A stretch of 64,000 nucleotides of DNA, from NCBI GenBank assembly GCA_023426545.1, contig JAFAAN010000040.1, forward strand, positions 1-64,000. Direction: 5' to 3'. The first letter of the stretch is position 1. Each line of letters begins with the position of its first letter. Positions 50,900 to 59,591 of this stretch are shown here, piece after piece. The notes beneath the pieces were generated by a model, which searched no databases, was not told the origin of the DNA, and was given only the letters and a program-made list of their open reading frames with translations. The stretch is from Pseudomonadota bacterium (GTDB lineage: Bacteria; Myxococcota; Myxococcia; Myxococcales; Myxococcaceae). The translations under genes and the position numbers were made by a program.

Positions 50900-51781
50900 A
50901 TGTCCGCGCGTGCTGCAGCCCCTGCCCTGAAAGTCGTCCGCCGCTCGCTCAGCGAGAGCGTCCATTCGAAAGGGGAGGCCTACACGCTGCTGCACGGCGA
51001 CAGCCTGGAGCTGATGTCGCAGTTCGAGCCCCAGACGTTCGACATGATTTTCGCCGACCCGCCGTACTTCCTCTCCAACGGCGGCTTCACCTGCAAGGGC
51101 GGCAAGCGCGTCTCGGTGGCCAAGGGCGGCTGGGACGTGTCGCGCGGCGTGGAGGAGGACCACCAGTTCACCACCGAGTGGCTCGCGGCCTGCCAGCGCC
51201 TGCTCAAGCCCACCGGCACGCTGTGGGTGAGCGGCACGCAGCACGTCATCTTCAACGTCGGCTTCGCGATACAGAAGCTCGGCTACAAGCTGCTCAACAC
51301 CGTCACCTGGTTCAAGCCCAACGCGAGCCCCAACCTGGCGTGCCGCTACTTCACGCACTCCACGGAGCTGCTCATCTGGGCCTCGCCGAAGTCCGGCGGC
51401 AAGCTTCAGCACACGTTCAACTACGCGCGCATGAAGGCGGAGAACGGCGGCAAGCAGATGCGCGACGCGTGGGTGCTGCCGCCCTCCGGTGACGCCGAGC
51501 TGACCGCGGACGGCGAGGGCCGGCTGTGGACGCTCACCGTCCCGCGCGGCGGCGAGGAGAAGGCCTTCGGCAGCCACCCCACGCAGAAGCCGGTGGCGCT
51601 GCTGGAGCGCATCCTGGAGGCGAGCTGCCCCCCGGACGCGCTGGTGCTGGACCCCTTCAATGGCAGCGGCACCACCGGCGTGGCGGCCCTCAAGCTGGGC
51701 CACCGCTACGTGGGCATCGACATGGATGAGAAGTACCTCGACCTGTCGGAGAAGCGCCTGAGCGCGGCGGCGTCCCGCTAG
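50900..51781 (+). CDS. Orphan DNA methyltransferase, beta-class N6-adenine/N4-cytosine
   Basis: This 293-residue SAM-dependent enzyme has the catalytic DPPY motif (IFADPPYFLSNGG) near the N-terminus and the SAM-binding motif LDPFNGSGTTGVAALKLG near the C-terminus, an order typical of beta-class enzymes such as CcrM and HinfI. GSHPTQKPVALLERI is the conserved motif X segment. GGAGGCGAG precedes the ATG. No restriction endonuclease gene is visible on either side, so it is a solitary methyltransferase that may mark the chromosome. The recognition sequence cannot be read from the protein. Confidence 0.92.
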   Translation: MSARAAAPALKVVRRSLSESVHSKGEAYTLLHGDSLELMSQFEPQTFDMIFADPPYFLSNGGFTCKGGKRVSVAKGGWDVSRGVEEDHQFTTEWLAACQRLLKPTGTLWVSGTQHVIFNVGFAIQKLGYKLLNTVTWFKPNASPNLACRYFTHSTELLIWASPKSGGKLQHTFNYARMKAENGGKQMRDAWVLPPSGDAELTADGEGRLWTLTVPRGGEEKAFGSHPTQKPVALLERILEASCPPDALVLDPFNGSGTTGVAALKLGHRYVGIDMDEKYLDLSEKRLSAAASR

Positions 51782-51803
51782 GCGCTCCTGCCCGGGCGCG
51801 CCC

Positions 51804-53558
51804 TCAGGCGCGCGAGAGGATGAGCTCCACGCCCTGCCGGGCGATGGGGTGGTAGCGCTCGCCGTGCTTCTTGAAGATGGAGCGCGCCAGGCCGCGGTGC
51901 TCGTGGGAGGCGACCAGCACCCCGTACAGCGGCTTGAGGTACTTCATCCGGCCCACCTCGCCCAGGAAGGACTCGGTGCGGGACACGGCCGGCTCCCAGT
52001 TCGCGCGCACCGCCGCCACCAGCCACGCCACCAGCACCTCTGGGTTGCGGCTCTGGGTGAGGCTGAAGCGCGCGTCGAACTGCTGGATGACGCCCCGAGG
52101 GGTGTCGGGGGGCAGGGCCTCCAGGTGGAGCTGCCACTCCGTGGGCGTCCAGTCCTTCGCCTGCTCCAGCGTCGGCACCGTGCCCCGGAGCGCCTCCAGG
52201 CTCTCCAGCCGGCGCGAGCGCGGCGACGGCGCCCCCGCGGGCACGCCGGGCCGGTGCAGGTACGCCTCGGCGTCCACCTTCGCCAGCACCCCCGGCAGCT
52301 CCTTCTCCGCGAAGGCGACGAACTCCTCGGTGGTGAGCGCGCGGAAGCGGTAGGTGGCCAGGTAGTGGCGCAGGAACGCGTCGAAGGCGGGCCGCCCCGC
52401 GGCGTCCTCCATGGCCCTCAGCAGCAGGTAGCCCTTCTCATAGGGAATCTGGGAGAAGGCCTCATCCGGGTCCACGCCGGCCAGGTGCGTGCGCAGCGAC
52501 GTCAGCTGCGGGTGCGCGCGGAAGTGCTGGAGCGCGGAGTCCAGCGCGCGCCGTCCCAGCGCGCCGTGCAGCGCCGCCACCTCCGAGCCGGCCAGCGCCT
52601 CCAGGATGCGGCGCTCGGCGAAGACGGTGAAGCCCTCGTTGAGCCAGAAGTGCTCCGCGGAGGCGTTGGTCACCAGGTTGCCCGTCCACGAGTGCGCCAG
52701 CTCGTGCGCCACCACGTTGACCAGGCTCTTGTCCCCGGTGATGAGCGTGGGCGTGAGGAACGTCAGGCGCGGGTTCTCCATGCCGCCGTAGGGGAACGAG
52801 GGCGGCATGGTGAGCAGGTCGAAGCGCTCCCAGTCATAGGGCCCGAAGAGGGACTCCGCCGCGCGCAGCATGTCGTCCACGCCGGAGAACTCGTCCGCCG
52901 CGTCCTCCAGCAGCTCCGGCTCCGCCCACACCCGCGAGCGCGGCCCCAGCTCCTTGGGCGCCAGGCTGCCCACCGCGAAGGCGAGCAGGTAGGGCGGCAC
53001 CGGCTGGGGCATCTCGTAGTGCTCCTCCGCCTCCACCCCGTGCTCGTCGCGCCGCACGAAGCTGGCCGCCATGACGGCCTTGAGCGCCTTGGGAATCCGC
53101 AGCGCCGCCTGGTAGCGGATGCGGATGCGCGGCGTGTCCTGGAGCGGCACCACGCTGCGGGCGTGGATGGCCTGGCACTGGCTATAGAGGAAGGGGTGCT
53201 GGCCGCCGGCCGTCTGCGACGGCGCCAGCCACTGGAGCGCGCTCGCCCGGGGCGAGGTGCGGTAGCGGACCGTGAACTGCCGCAGCCCCACCGGCAGTTC
53301 GATTCGCAGCCGGCTGCCCAGGATGGGCTCGGCGGGGGAGAGGATGTAGGGCAAGGGGCGACCTGTCGTGTCCACCACCTCCCGGATTTCCAGGTCCCGG
53401 GTATCCAGGTCCAGCGGGCCGGCCGAAGCCTCCTTGAGCGTGTGGGTGACCTCCGCGTGCAGCCGCTGCGTCCTGAAATCGACGCGGGCCTTCCAGTCCA
53501 GCGTTTCCGTCTCCGGCTGCGTGCTGTCGTTGTACGAGTGCGGGTCGAGGCGAGCCAT
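51804..53558 (-). CDS. M1-family aminopeptidase (leukotriene A4 hydrolase-like)
   Basis: This 584-residue zinc metallopeptidase has the substrate motif PYGGMENP, the zinc-binding HELAHSWTGN with the third ligand Glu in FWLNEGFTVFAE, and a C-terminal HEAT-like helical domain (VLVAWLVAAVRANWEPAVSRTESFLGEVGRMKYLKPLY, in part). The N-terminal beta domain begins DPHSYND. The lack of a signal peptide suggests a cytoplasmic enzyme. Length and motifs fit the LTA4H/aminopeptidase B subgroup. It is divergent from the beta-oxidation operon. Confidence 0.94.
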   Translation of the reverse strand: MARLDPHSYNDSTQPETETLDWKARVDFRTQRLHAEVTHTLKEASAGPLDLDTRDLEIREVVDTTGRPLPYILSPAEPILGSRLRIELPVGLRQFTVRYRTSPRASALQWLAPSQTAGGQHPFLYSQCQAIHARSVVPLQDTPRIRIRYQAALRIPKALKAVMAASFVRRDEHGVEAEEHYEMPQPVPPYLLAFAVGSLAPKELGPRSRVWAEPELLEDAADEFSGVDDMLRAAESLFGPYDWERFDLLTMPPSFPYGGMENPRLTFLTPTLITGDKSLVNVVAHELAHSWTGNLVTNASAEHFWLNEGFTVFAERRILEALAGSEVAALHGALGRRALDSALQHFRAHPQLTSLRTHLAGVDPDEAFSQIPYEKGYLLLRAMEDAAGRPAFDAFLRHYLATYRFRALTTEEFVAFAEKELPGVLAKVDAEAYLHRPGVPAGAPSPRSRRLESLEALRGTVPTLEQAKDWTPTEWQLHLEALPPDTPRGVIQQFDARFSLTQSRNPEVLVAWLVAAVRANWEPAVSRTESFLGEVGRMKYLKPLYGVLVASHEHRGLARSIFKKHGERYHPIARQGVELILSRA

Positions 53559-53616
53559 GGGGTGCCGGTTTCTAGTCGGCTTGTCCTTCGGTGGCGAGCG
53601 CCCTGGCCGTCCGAAC

Positions 53617-53638
53617 CGATTGACTTTCGGGTCAATCG
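53617..53638 (+). promoter_or_regulatory. Palindromic operator overlapping a promoter of the beta-oxidation operon
   Basis: CGATTGAC and GTCAATCG flank a 6-base spacer TTTCGG, giving a perfect 22-bp palindrome 48 bases before the start of the 3-hydroxyacyl-CoA dehydrogenase gene. TTGACT within it could be a -35 with TACATT at 53641-53646 as -10, although the spacing of 15 is short. The position fits a TetR/FadR-type repressor site; the regulator is not in the window. Confidence 0.65.
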
Positions 53639-53685
53639 CCTACATTTGTGCAGTCCCCTCCTTCACAACAGGGAGCCTTTTCCAC

Positions 53686-56064
53686 ATGACGACGCGGATC
53701 CGCAAAGTGGCTGTGCTGGGCGCCGGGGTGATGGGCAGCGGTATCGCCGCGCACCTGGCCAACTCGGGCGTGCGAGCGCTCCTCCTGGACATCGTTCCGC
53801 CCAAGGCCGCGCCGGGTGAGGACACGTCTTCGAAGGCGTTTCGCAACAAGTTCGCCCAGGGCGCGCTGGCCAACCTGCGCAAGCAGAAGCCCAGCCCCAT
53901 CGTCTCTGGCGAGGTGTTCACCAACATCGAGGTGGGCAACTTCGAGGACGACCTGCACCGCATCGCCGAGTGCGACTGGGTGGTGGAGGTGGTGAAGGAG
54001 GACCTGGCCATCAAGCAGGCCCTGTTCGCGAGCGTGGAGAAGCACATCCGCCCGGGCACCATCGTGTCCTCCAACACCTCCGGCATGTCCATTGTCGGCA
54101 TGACCGAGGGCCGCGGCGCGGAGTTCCGCAAGAACTTCCTCGTCACGCACTTCTTCAACCCGGTCCGCTACATGAAGCTGCTGGAGCTGGTGGCCGGCAA
54201 GGACACGGACCCGGAGGTGCTCAAGACGCTGCACCGCTTCGGCGAAGAGGTGCTGGGCAAGGGCATCGTCTACGGCAAGGACACCACCAACTTCATCGCG
54301 AACCGCATCGGTGTGTACGGGATGATGCGGACCATCGCCGCCATGGACAAGGCGGAGCTGTCCATCGAAGAGGTGGACAAGATTTTCGGTCCGGCCATGG
54401 GCCGCCCCAAGTCCGCCGTCTTCCGCACCGCGGACATCGTGGGCCTGGACACCTTCACCCACGTGGCGAAGAACTGCTACGACACGCTGACGCAAGACGA
54501 AGAGCGTGACGTGTTCGCCAGCCCCGCCTTCCTCCAGAAGATGGTGGAGAAGGGCATGCTGGGCGACAAGAGCGGCGGCGGCTTCTACAAGAAGCAGGGC
54601 AAGGAGATCCTCGCGCTCGACCTGAAGACGCTGGAGTACCGGCCGCAGGCGAAGGTGCGCTACGACTCGCTGGGCGCCGCGCGCGACATCGACGACGTGC
54701 GCGAGCGCGTCGCCTCGGTGATGAACGCCGAGGACAAGGCGGCGAAGTTCGCCGAGGGCGTGACGCTGGACGTGCTGGCCTACACCAGCCGCCGCATCCC
54801 GGAGATCGCCGACGACGTGGTCAACGTGGACCGCGGCGTGCGCTGGGGCTTCGGCTGGGACCTGGGGCCCTTCGAGGTCTGGGACGCCTACGGCGTGAAG
54901 AAGGGCGTGGAGCGGATGAAGGCCCTGGGCCTGAAGCCGGCCGCGTGGGTGGAGGAGATGCTGGCCGCCGGCCGCGCGTCCTTCTACGGCGTGGAGAACG
55001 GCAAGGACACGTACTGGGACATCCCGTCCAAGTCCGTGAAGGTGGTGCCGGAGAACGCCCGCACGCAGCGCGTGGAGTACCTCAAGCGCGGCAACAAGAA
55101 GGTCGCCGGCAACGACAGCGCCACGCTGTGGGACCTGGGCGACGGCGCGACGCTGCTGGAGTTCCACACCAAGATGAACTCCATCGATGACCAGATCATC
55201 GAGATGATGAACACCGCGCTGGACGAGACGGAGAAGAACTTCAAGGGCCTGGTCATCGGCAATGACGGCGCCAACTTCTCCGCGGGCGCGAACATCGTGG
55301 CGCTGCTGTGGGCGGCCAAGAGCGGCGAGTTCGATTCCATCCGCAAGCTGGTGACGGGCTTCCAGGCGGTGAACCAGCGCATGCGCTACAGCCCGGTGCC
55401 GGTGGTGACGGCGCCCTTCAACCTCACGCTCGGCGGCGGCGCCGAGGTGACGATGGGCGGCAACGCCATCCAGGCCAGCGCGGAGCTGTACATGGGCCTG
55501 GTGGAGGTCGGCGTGGGCCTCATCCCGGGCGGCGGCGGCAACATGCAGCTGCTGCGCAACGTGTACGGCCCCTACGGGACGGACAAGGACTTCGACTTCC
55601 TGCCCTTCCTCAAGAAGATCTTCCTCACCATCGGCATGGCGAAGGTCGCCACCAGCGCCGAGGAGGCCCGGGAGGCTGGCTTCCTGTCGCAGGCGGACGG
55701 CATCAGCGCCAACCGCGACTTCCTGCTGTCCGACGCGAAGGCCCGCGTGCTGGGCATGGCGGACGCCGGCTTCCGGGCGCCGCGGCCCTCGCGCTTCCGC
55801 CTGCCGGGCGTCAGCGGCGCGGCCACCATCGACATGATGCTCTACGACATGGAGCTCAACGGCCAGGTGAGCGCGCACGACCGGAAGATCGCCAAGAAGC
55901 TGGCGACCGTGCTCACGGGCGGCAACACGAGCCCGTCGCTGCTCGTCACCGAGGAGCGCCTGCTGGAGCTGGAGGCGGAGGCCTTCCTGAGCCTGTGCGG
56001 CGAGGAGAAGACCCAGGACCGCCTGCAGCACATGATCGAGAAGGGCAAGCCGCTGCGGAACTGA
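53686..56064 (+). CDS. fadN: 3-hydroxyacyl-CoA dehydrogenase/enoyl-CoA hydratase (FadN-type)
   Basis: This 792-residue bifunctional beta-oxidation enzyme has the dehydrogenase at the N-terminus (NAD-binding GAGVMGSGIAAHLA, then THFFNPVRYMKLLELV and NFIANRIG). The hydratase is at the C-terminus (NDGANFSAGANIVALL, LTLGGGAEVTMGGN, VEVGVGLIPGGGG with the catalytic Glu). This domain order is the reverse of E. coli FadB and matches Bacillus FadN (about 790 residues). It hydrates enoyl-CoA and oxidises the product to 3-ketoacyl-CoA. It is followed 78 bases later by a thiolase gene, and a palindrome overlaps its promoter. Confidence 0.93.
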   Translation: MTTRIRKVAVLGAGVMGSGIAAHLANSGVRALLLDIVPPKAAPGEDTSSKAFRNKFAQGALANLRKQKPSPIVSGEVFTNIEVGNFEDDLHRIAECDWVVEVVKEDLAIKQALFASVEKHIRPGTIVSSNTSGMSIVGMTEGRGAEFRKNFLVTHFFNPVRYMKLLELVAGKDTDPEVLKTLHRFGEEVLGKGIVYGKDTTNFIANRIGVYGMMRTIAAMDKAELSIEEVDKIFGPAMGRPKSAVFRTADIVGLDTFTHVAKNCYDTLTQDEERDVFASPAFLQKMVEKGMLGDKSGGGFYKKQGKEILALDLKTLEYRPQAKVRYDSLGAARDIDDVRERVASVMNAEDKAAKFAEGVTLDVLAYTSRRIPEIADDVVNVDRGVRWGFGWDLGPFEVWDAYGVKKGVERMKALGLKPAAWVEEMLAAGRASFYGVENGKDTYWDIPSKSVKVVPENARTQRVEYLKRGNKKVAGNDSATLWDLGDGATLLEFHTKMNSIDDQIIEMMNTALDETEKNFKGLVIGNDGANFSAGANIVALLWAAKSGEFDSIRKLVTGFQAVNQRMRYSPVPVVTAPFNLTLGGGAEVTMGGNAIQASAELYMGLVEVGVGLIPGGGGNMQLLRNVYGPYGTDKDFDFLPFLKKIFLTIGMAKVATSAEEAREAGFLSQADGISANRDFLLSDAKARVLGMADAGFRAPRPSRFRLPGVSGAATIDMMLYDMELNGQVSAHDRKIAKKLATVLTGGNTSPSLLVTEERLLELEAEAFLSLCGEEKTQDRLQHMIEKGKPLRN

Positions 56065-56142
56065 CGGCCGGCCAGTATCCAAAGGCTACTGAACTGAGAT
56101 TCGTTGAAGGCCCGGGTGCCCCCCGGGCAAGGAGACAGCACA

Positions 56143-57315
56143 ATGGCTGGTCGAGTCGTGATTGCCAGCGCGGTCCGCACGCCCTTCACCCGCGCCCACA
56201 AGGGAGAGTTCAAGGACACCCGGCCGGATACCCTGGCCGCCATCGCCATCAAGGAGGCCGTTGCCCAGGTCCCCGGCCTGAAGCCGGAGGACATCGGTGA
56301 CGTCGTCCTGGGCTGTGCGATGCCGGAGGCCGAGCAGGGCATGAACGTGGCCCGCGTGGCCACGCTGCTGGCGGGCCTGCCCGTCACGGTGCCCGCGATG
56401 ACCATCAACCGGTTCTGTTCGTCCGGCTCGCAGTCCATCGCCCAGGTGGCCCAGGCCATCCAGGCGGGGATGTACGACGTGGGCATCGGTGGCGGCACCG
56501 AGTCCATGACGATGGTCCCCATGGGCGGCAACAAGGCGAGCGCCAACCCCGAGGTGATGGAGCGTCTGCCGGAGGTCTACACCTCCATGGGCGCCACCGC
56601 GGAGAACATTGCTTCGCGCTACAACGTGTCGCGTGAGGACTCGGACAAGTTCGCCGCCGAGAGCCAGCGCCGCGCCGCCACCGCGCGCGAGCAGGGCAAG
56701 TTCAGCGAGGAGATCGTCCCCGTCACCACGACGTACTACGACGATGACGGCGCGGCGAAGGAGGTCACGGTGTCCGTGGACACCATCCTCCGCCCGGAGA
56801 CCACGCAGGAGGGCCTAGCGAAGCTGCGCCCGGCCTTCAACCCCAAGGGCGTGGTGACGGCCGGCAACGCGTCTCCGCTGACGGACGGCGCGGCGGCCGC
56901 GGTGGTGATGAGCGAGGCGAAGGCGAAGGAGCTGGGTGTCAAGCCGCTGGGCTACTTCGTGGACGCCGCGGTGGCGGGCGTGCCTCCGGAAATCATGGGC
57001 ATCGGCCCGGTTCCGGCGGTCCGCAAGCTGCTGGAGAAGAACAAGCTCAAGGTCGAGGACATCGACGTGTTCGAGCTGAACGAGGCCTTCGCGGCGCAGG
57101 CGCTGTACTGCGTGCGCGAGCTGGGCATCCCGGCCGACAAGGTGAACCCCAACGGCGGCGCCATCGCGCTGGGCCACCCGCTGGGCGTCTCCGGCGCGCG
57201 CATGGTGGCCACCATCCTGCGTGAGCTGAAGCGCCGCAACGGCCGCTACGGCGTGGTGTCCATGTGCATCGGCGGCGGCATGGGCTTCGCGGCGCTCATC
57301 GAGGCGGCGAAGTAG
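56143..57315 (+). CDS. fadA: Acetyl-CoA acyltransferase (thiolase)
   Basis: This 390-residue thiolase cleaves 3-ketoacyl-CoA to acetyl-CoA and a shortened acyl-CoA. The acylated Cys92 is in INRFCSSGSQ, the base His in GGAIALGHPLGVSGAR and the second Cys in CIGGGMGFA. AAGGAGAC precedes the ATG at 56143. The product completes the beta-oxidation spiral with the preceding bifunctional enzyme. Fatty acids derived from membrane lipid are a major carbon source for myxobacterial development. A terminator-like hairpin follows. Confidence 0.95.
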   Translation: MAGRVVIASAVRTPFTRAHKGEFKDTRPDTLAAIAIKEAVAQVPGLKPEDIGDVVLGCAMPEAEQGMNVARVATLLAGLPVTVPAMTINRFCSSGSQSIAQVAQAIQAGMYDVGIGGGTESMTMVPMGGNKASANPEVMERLPEVYTSMGATAENIASRYNVSREDSDKFAAESQRRAATAREQGKFSEEIVPVTTTYYDDDGAAKEVTVSVDTILRPETTQEGLAKLRPAFNPKGVVTAGNASPLTDGAAAAVVMSEAKAKELGVKPLGYFVDAAVAGVPPEIMGIGPVPAVRKLLEKNKLKVEDIDVFELNEAFAAQALYCVRELGIPADKVNPNGGAIALGHPLGVSGARMVATILRELKRRNGRYGVVSMCIGGGMGFAALIEAAK

Positions 57316-57349
57316 TCCACGCCCCGGCGTGACAGGGTGATTCAGGCGC

Positions 57350-57375
57350 GGGCCTCGGGGGCAACCCCGGGGCCC
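57350..57375. terminator. Convergent terminator-like hairpin with GCAA loop
   Basis: An 11-bp stem GGGCCTCGGGG / CCCCGGGGCCC with one wobble is capped by the GNRA tetraloop GCAA. It lies between the convergent thiolase and MutS-like genes. No long T-run follows. Confidence 0.65.
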
Positions 57376-57401
57376 GTGTCGTTCGGGGCCTCCGCCGGGG
57401 C

Positions 57402-59279
57402 TCAGCGCGCCGCGGCGACCTCGTCCGGGTCGTCCACCGGGACCCCGGCCAGCCGCAGCACGCGCAGGGCGTTGGTCGTGTCCACCACGCCCTGGCGCAG
57501 CGTGTAGTCGAACACCATCTTCCCGTCCTCCAGGTGGTCCCGGAAGTGGACGTTGACGACGTGCGCCCCGGGCTCGTCCGCGAGCACCGCCAGGGACAGG
57601 TCGTGCGTCGTCACCGCGCCGATGGCGCCGGTGCTCAGCAGCAGCCGCAGCACCTCGCGCGAGGCAATCTGCCGCTCGCGGGTGTTGGTGCCCAGGAGGA
57701 TTTCGTCCAGGAGGAAGAGCACCTGCCCGCGCGCCGCCTGCGCCGCGTCCAGCACCGCCTTGATTCGTTGCACCTCCGCGTAGAAGTAGGAGACGCCGCG
57801 CTCCAGCGAGTCCTTCACGCGCATGCTGGTGAGCACCTGGAGCGGCGACAGGCGGAAGGACTTCGCGCTCACGGGCGCGCCGGCCAGCGCCAGCACCACG
57901 TTGGCGCCCACCGCGCGCATCAGCGTCGTCTTGCCGCTCATGTTGGAGCCGGTGATGAGCAGCGCGTGCCGGGGTCCCGGCAGGGACACGTCGTTGGGGA
58001 CGGGCGCGTCCAGCAGCGGGTGCCCCAGCGCCGTGGCCTCCACGCACGGGCCGCTGGCAGCCAGGGCGGGCCAGGTGAAGTCCGGCCGGTCATGCGCGAG
58101 CCCGGCGATGCAGGAGAGGGCCTCCAGCTCGGCGAGCGCCTCGAACCACTGCCGCAGCTGCTTGCCGTGGGCCTCGCGCCAGCGCTCCAGCGCGAAGTGG
58201 GCGTGGATATCCCAGAGCGTGAGCCAGTGAATCAGGGGGTGGAACTGGTGGCGCTTGAACTCGATGAAGGAGAACAGCCGGCTGAAGCGCTTGAAGTGCT
58301 CGGACACCGGCGGTTGGCCGGGCTGCTGGAGCCCGGACTGGAGCTTCTTGAGGCGCGGATGCTCGAAGCGCTGGCCCTCCACGCGCTCGAAGATGGGGGC
58401 GTAGCGGACGAAGCCCCGCTCGCCCGCCTCCACGCCTTCGTCCATGGCCTTCAGCGGACGCCGGGTGATGACGGCCACCCCGAGCTGCGCGGCCAGCCCC
58501 AGCCAGACGGCGGACTCCGGCAGCACGTCCAGCTTGCCCAGGAGGTAGACGGTCAGCGTGACCAGGGGCAGCACTACCGCCACCGGCCGTGCCCAGCGGA
58601 TGGTGTCCAGGGAGGGGCCCGACTCCGCCCACTGGATGAACAGCGCCGGGTCCGCCTTCTCGCGGGAGGCGTCCCGCGCGTCCACGCAGAGGTCCTGACG
58701 GAAGCCCAGGTTGGGGGCCAGCTCGCGCGCGGCGCCCTGCCGGGCCTCCACCTCCTCGGCGGACGCAGGCGCGGAGAGCCACGCCGCGAGGCGCTCCTCG
58801 CCCGCGCGCGTCGCGGTCTCGTTGAGCAGTTGATAGAGGCTGCCCTGACCGAAGACGTCCAGGTCCGGGGTGTACAGGTGACTGGGGGACAGGAAGCGTT
58901 CCCCGCGCTCGATGAACTCATGCCAGCCCGGGCCGAGCCTCGCGAGGCCTCGCTCGTTCAGCGTCACGTACAGCTTCGCCCGGGCCTCGCGCCGGAAGAC
59001 CTGATGGTGCAGGACGGCCAGCACGCCGTAGAGCACCAGGGCGGCGGCGCTGCCCCACCACCACATCTTGGGCAGGCGCCCGGCGAGGACGAAGCCCGCG
59101 ATGCCGGCGGCGGCGAGGAACGCGAGTGTGCGCAGGTTGGCGTAGCGGGCACTCACGCGGTCCAGCGTGGCCAGCTCGGCTTGCGCGGCGGCACGGCGCT
59201 CGGTGTACGTACGGTGCGGGGAAGGGGGCTCGGCGATGGCGGACACGATAGACACGCATGCTGCGGGTGTGCAGCGCAT
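57402..59279 (-). CDS. Membrane-associated MutS-domain ATPase
   Basis: This protein has about 625 residues if started at ATG 59279; GTG codons at 59255 and 59246 are alternatives. The C-terminus is a MutS domain V ATPase with Walker A ITGSNMSGKTTLMRAVG, FLLDEILLGTNTRE and the ST motif TTHDLSL. It lacks the mismatch-recognition domain. The N-terminal part has hydrophobic segments (LRTLAFLAAAGIAGFVLAG, AAALVLYGVLAVLHHQVF, VVLPLVTLTVYLLG) that predict membrane anchoring. Such MutS-like membrane proteins occur widely in bacteria with no known role. Classical mismatch repair is unlikely. Confidence 0.88.
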   Translation of the reverse strand: MRCTPAACVSIVSAIAEPPSPHRTYTERRAAAQAELATLDRVSARYANLRTLAFLAAAGIAGFVLAGRLPKMWWWGSAAALVLYGVLAVLHHQVFRREARAKLYVTLNERGLARLGPGWHEFIERGERFLSPSHLYTPDLDVFGQGSLYQLLNETATRAGEERLAAWLSAPASAEEVEARQGAARELAPNLGFRQDLCVDARDASREKADPALFIQWAESGPSLDTIRWARPVAVVLPLVTLTVYLLGKLDVLPESAVWLGLAAQLGVAVITRRPLKAMDEGVEAGERGFVRYAPIFERVEGQRFEHPRLKKLQSGLQQPGQPPVSEHFKRFSRLFSFIEFKRHQFHPLIHWLTLWDIHAHFALERWREAHGKQLRQWFEALAELEALSCIAGLAHDRPDFTWPALAASGPCVEATALGHPLLDAPVPNDVSLPGPRHALLITGSNMSGKTTLMRAVGANVVLALAGAPVSAKSFRLSPLQVLTSMRVKDSLERGVSYFYAEVQRIKAVLDAAQAARGQVLFLLDEILLGTNTRERQIASREVLRLLLSTGAIGAVTTHDLSLAVLADEPGAHVVNVHFRDHLEDGKMVFDYTLRQGVVDTTNALRVLRLAGVPVDDPDEVAAAR

Positions 59280-59591
59280 AGGGCAAGCGGCAGCTGCAAT
59301 CGTGTGGCGGTGGGGCGACGGACGCCCGGCAAGGCCCATCCGGGCCCCCGGCTCCAGTGCCCGCGCCTCCTCCGTTCGCCGCCAGCCCCTATATGTTGGT
59401 TTGTCCTCCACCGACGTGACGAGGGGGACTGCGCCACGCATGTCTGTCATGGACGGGCGCGTCGAGGTGGGCTGCGGCTCCGTGACCCTACGCAGCAGGC
59501 GCCCATGCCTGGAGCAGGCGTGGAGCACGCCGCGCGACACCATGTCATGGGCTGCCGGCATCCTTATTGGCAGCCTCGCGCATGGGGGCTG

